Shown: piece by piece, positions 13,019-14,451 of the stretch | Layout of the letters: every line of letters begins with the position of its first letter | Position numbering within the stretch: position 1 is the stretch's first letter | Assembly (NCBI GenBank): GCA_034928145.1 | Contig: JAYFPE010000038.1 | Location: forward strand, 1-14,451 | From: Pelethousia sp034928145 | GTDB lineage: Bacteria; Bacillota; Clostridia; Christensenellales; CAG-138 | DNA: 14,451 bases | Direction of reading: 5' to 3' | Made by a program: the position numbers and the translations under genes | The notes under the pieces: model-generated | Told to the model about the DNA's origin: nothing | What the model saw: only the letters and a program-made list of their open reading frames with translations | Database searches by the model: none

Positions 13019-13191
13019 CGGCGGGGCTCTGCATCCGCTGCATCCGCAGATATGTCCGGCCCGGGGCCGGCGAAAATATGAACCGTTCATTTTTCTCTAT
13101 TCAAGGCGCGATACGCGCGCGGGTTCGCAACAAAAAGCCGGATTTGTAAAATTTATTTGGAAGGATCTCATGCAAAGGGGGAATTGTTGTT
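13019..13191 (+). other. Spacer between cheR and the receptor gene
   Basis: The gap holds a direct repeat TGCATCCGC (two adjacent copies near 13030-13047) and a GC-rich inverted repeat, CCGGCCC (13056-13062) and GGGCCGG (13064-13070) around one G. A 5-1-5 palindrome TGAACCGTTCA sits near 13079-13089. No T run follows the GC-rich stem, so termination is uncertain, and I cannot identify a receptor promoter with confidence. AAGGGGG (13175-13181) is the ribosome binding site. Confidence 0.45.
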
Positions 13192-14451
13192 ATGAAAAAC
13201 CTATCCATCGGTGTGAAACTCATTATCGGTTATTTCGTCATACTGCTTTTGCTCTCGGCCTCGGGCTTTTTATCCGTCATTAATATTGCCAATATTGGTT
13301 CACAGATCGATTTATACGGCAACTATACCGTGCCCAATGCGGAACATATCCGTGTGATGCAGGTGAGTATGCGCGCCATCCTGCATGAACTGGCGGAGGC
13401 GGTGATCGCCACGGATCAGAACGACGTAAAGCTATCCATAGACGCGGCCGGCGAATACGGCAAAGATGTGTTGGCTGAGTTGGATGCATACGAGGCGAAC
13501 CAGCGCAATACCGACCGAGCGGCAGATTTACAGACCATCCGCGAACTCATCGCCAAGGCGGCGGCCACCCGGGCCACGCTCTCCGAGCTTTTGCTTAGTG
13601 ATTCAGAATCCAACCACAATACAGCTCTAAGCTTATATTTGAATCAATATAAGCCGGTAATCAGCCAAGCCCTCACTATCTTGGATACCTTCGCGGCCAC
13701 AGCCATGGATAATGCCGACGTGCAGCATGCGGAGGCCCTGCGCATCGTGTCCCTGGCGCGTACGGAGATTATCATCCTTTGCGTCGTCTCCCTGGGTATG
13801 ACGGTAGTCATCATCTTGGTCACCAGGCGCTCGCTCCTCGTCCCCATCAAGGAGATCATGGGCGCTTACGAAGAGATTTCCAGGGGCAACCTGAATGCAC
13901 AAATCAAATATGAAAGCAATGACGAGATCGGCCGGATGGCCAAGCTCATCCAGCGCACCAACGCCATGCAGAGCGTGGTGTTGGGGGATGTAATCGATAA
14001 GCTCGTCAAAATATCCCAGGGTGACCTGCAGGCAAAGGTGGAAGTGGAATACCCCGGCGATTTTATGATTCTTAAGGACGCCATCGAAAAAACCACCAGC
14101 GCCCTCAATAAAATTATGCGGACAATTAATACCACATCCGAGCAGGTGAGCGCGGGCGCCTCGCAGGTCGCGGGCGGCGCACAGGCATTGGCGGCTGGCT
14201 CCACAGAGCAGGCCTCCTCCGTAGAGGAGCTCAACGCCTCCGTAGTGCTCATCGCCGAACAGGCTGCCGAGAACGAGGCCAATGTGAAGCGGGCCAACAA
14301 CTTTGTAGAACAAGCCGACGAGGGCGTGGCCGCCAGCAATGAGCATATGCAGCAGCTTTCCGCAGCCATGGCGGAGATCGGCTCCGCTTCGAACCAGATC
14401 GCCAGCATCACCAAGGTGATCGAAGACATCGCCTTCCAGACCAACATCCTG
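13192..14451 (+). CDS. Methyl-accepting chemotaxis protein, C-terminus beyond window
   Basis: Transmembrane receptor that controls CheA through CheW. From the ATG at 13192 there are 420 codons to the window end with no stop. AAGGGGG lies 10 bases before the start. The order is TM1 (about 10-31), an extracellular four-helix-bundle-type ligand domain (32-191), TM2 (about 192-211), a HAMP domain (about 212-265, with LVPIKEIMGAYEEISRGNLN) and a second HAMP-like segment (about 264-310, with DKLVKISQGDLQAKVE). The signalling domain then begins with a methylation-helix region rich in Glu/Gln/Ala/Ser (318-400). It ends at IEDIAFQTNIL (410-420), just before the conserved hairpin tip. The ligand is not predictable. 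The gene follows cheW and cheR, so these three are likely partners. Confidence 0.93.
   Translation, partial: MKNLSIGVKLIIGYFVILLLLSASGFLSVINIANIGSQIDLYGNYTVPNAEHIRVMQVSMRAILHELAEAVIATDQNDVKLSIDAAGEYGKDVLAELDAYEANQRNTDRAADLQTIRELIAKAAATRATLSELLLSDSESNHNTALSLYLNQYKPVISQALTILDTFAATAMDNADVQHAEALRIVSLARTEIIILCVVSLGMTVVIILVTRRSLLVPIKEIMGAYEEISRGNLNAQIKYESNDEIGRMAKLIQRTNAMQSVVLGDVIDKLVKISQGDLQAKVEVEYPGDFMILKDAIEKTTSALNKIMRTINTTSEQVSAGASQVAGGAQALAAGSTEQASSVEELNASVVLIAEQAAENEANVKRANNFVEQADEGVAASNEHMQQLSAAMAEIGSASNQIASITKVIEDIAFQTNIL

Overview
The window looks like a chromosomal segment of an anaerobic, motile member of the Clostridia. The reasons are strong AGGAGG-type ribosome binding sites, GTG and TTG starts, PlsY as the glycerol-3-phosphate acyltransferase, a glycerol operon whose dehydrogenase is a flavoprotein/Fe-S trio with a DUF1667 protein, and VanW and PRC-barrel proteins. 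Coding regions are moderately GC-rich, so a higher-GC clostridial lineage is likely. The lineage is an inference. I see no transposase, integrase, CRISPR array, tRNA or rRNA.

Layout. (1) Bases 1-492, minus strand: the N-terminal 164 residues of an AhpC-type peroxiredoxin, cut by the window edge. (2) Bases 493-736: a divergent promoter region. The two promoters have the same short block next to their -35 boxes, with a perfect 12-bp inverted repeat between them. (3) Bases 737-937, plus strand: a 66-residue, very acidic peptide made of four 16-residue repeats with paired cysteines. I do not recognise it, and it is the most unusual gene here. A 28-bp perfect palindrome follows. (4) Bases 1238-6761, plus strand: a glycerol operon of glpK, glpF, a GlpA-like flavoprotein with a BFD-like [2Fe-2S] domain, a second FAD/NAD oxidoreductase and a DUF1667 Fe-S protein, ending at a hairpin. 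(5) Bases 6897-7520, minus strand: plsY, convergent with the glycerol operon. Both systems handle glycerol 3-phosphate, one oxidising it and one acylating it. (6) Bases 10915-7730, minus strand: a three-gene unit of a membrane protein with a long Glu-Pro repeat, a VanW-family protein (overlapping, so probably translationally coupled) and a PRC-barrel protein, ending in a 19-bp perfect hairpin. (7) Bases 10916-11620: about 700 bp without a convincing gene, carrying the promoter of unit 6 and several small hairpins upstream of cheW. (8) Bases 11621-14451, plus strand: cheW, cheR and a methyl-accepting chemotaxis protein truncated by the window end.

How the genes work together. GlpF lets glycerol in, GlpK phosphorylates it, and the three-part dehydrogenase presumably oxidises glycerol 3-phosphate to dihydroxyacetone phosphate. 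PlsY draws on the same pool for phospholipid synthesis. CheW, CheR and the receptor are parts of one chemosensory pathway. The peroxiredoxin and the repeat peptide are probably co-regulated. The function of the peptide is unknown.
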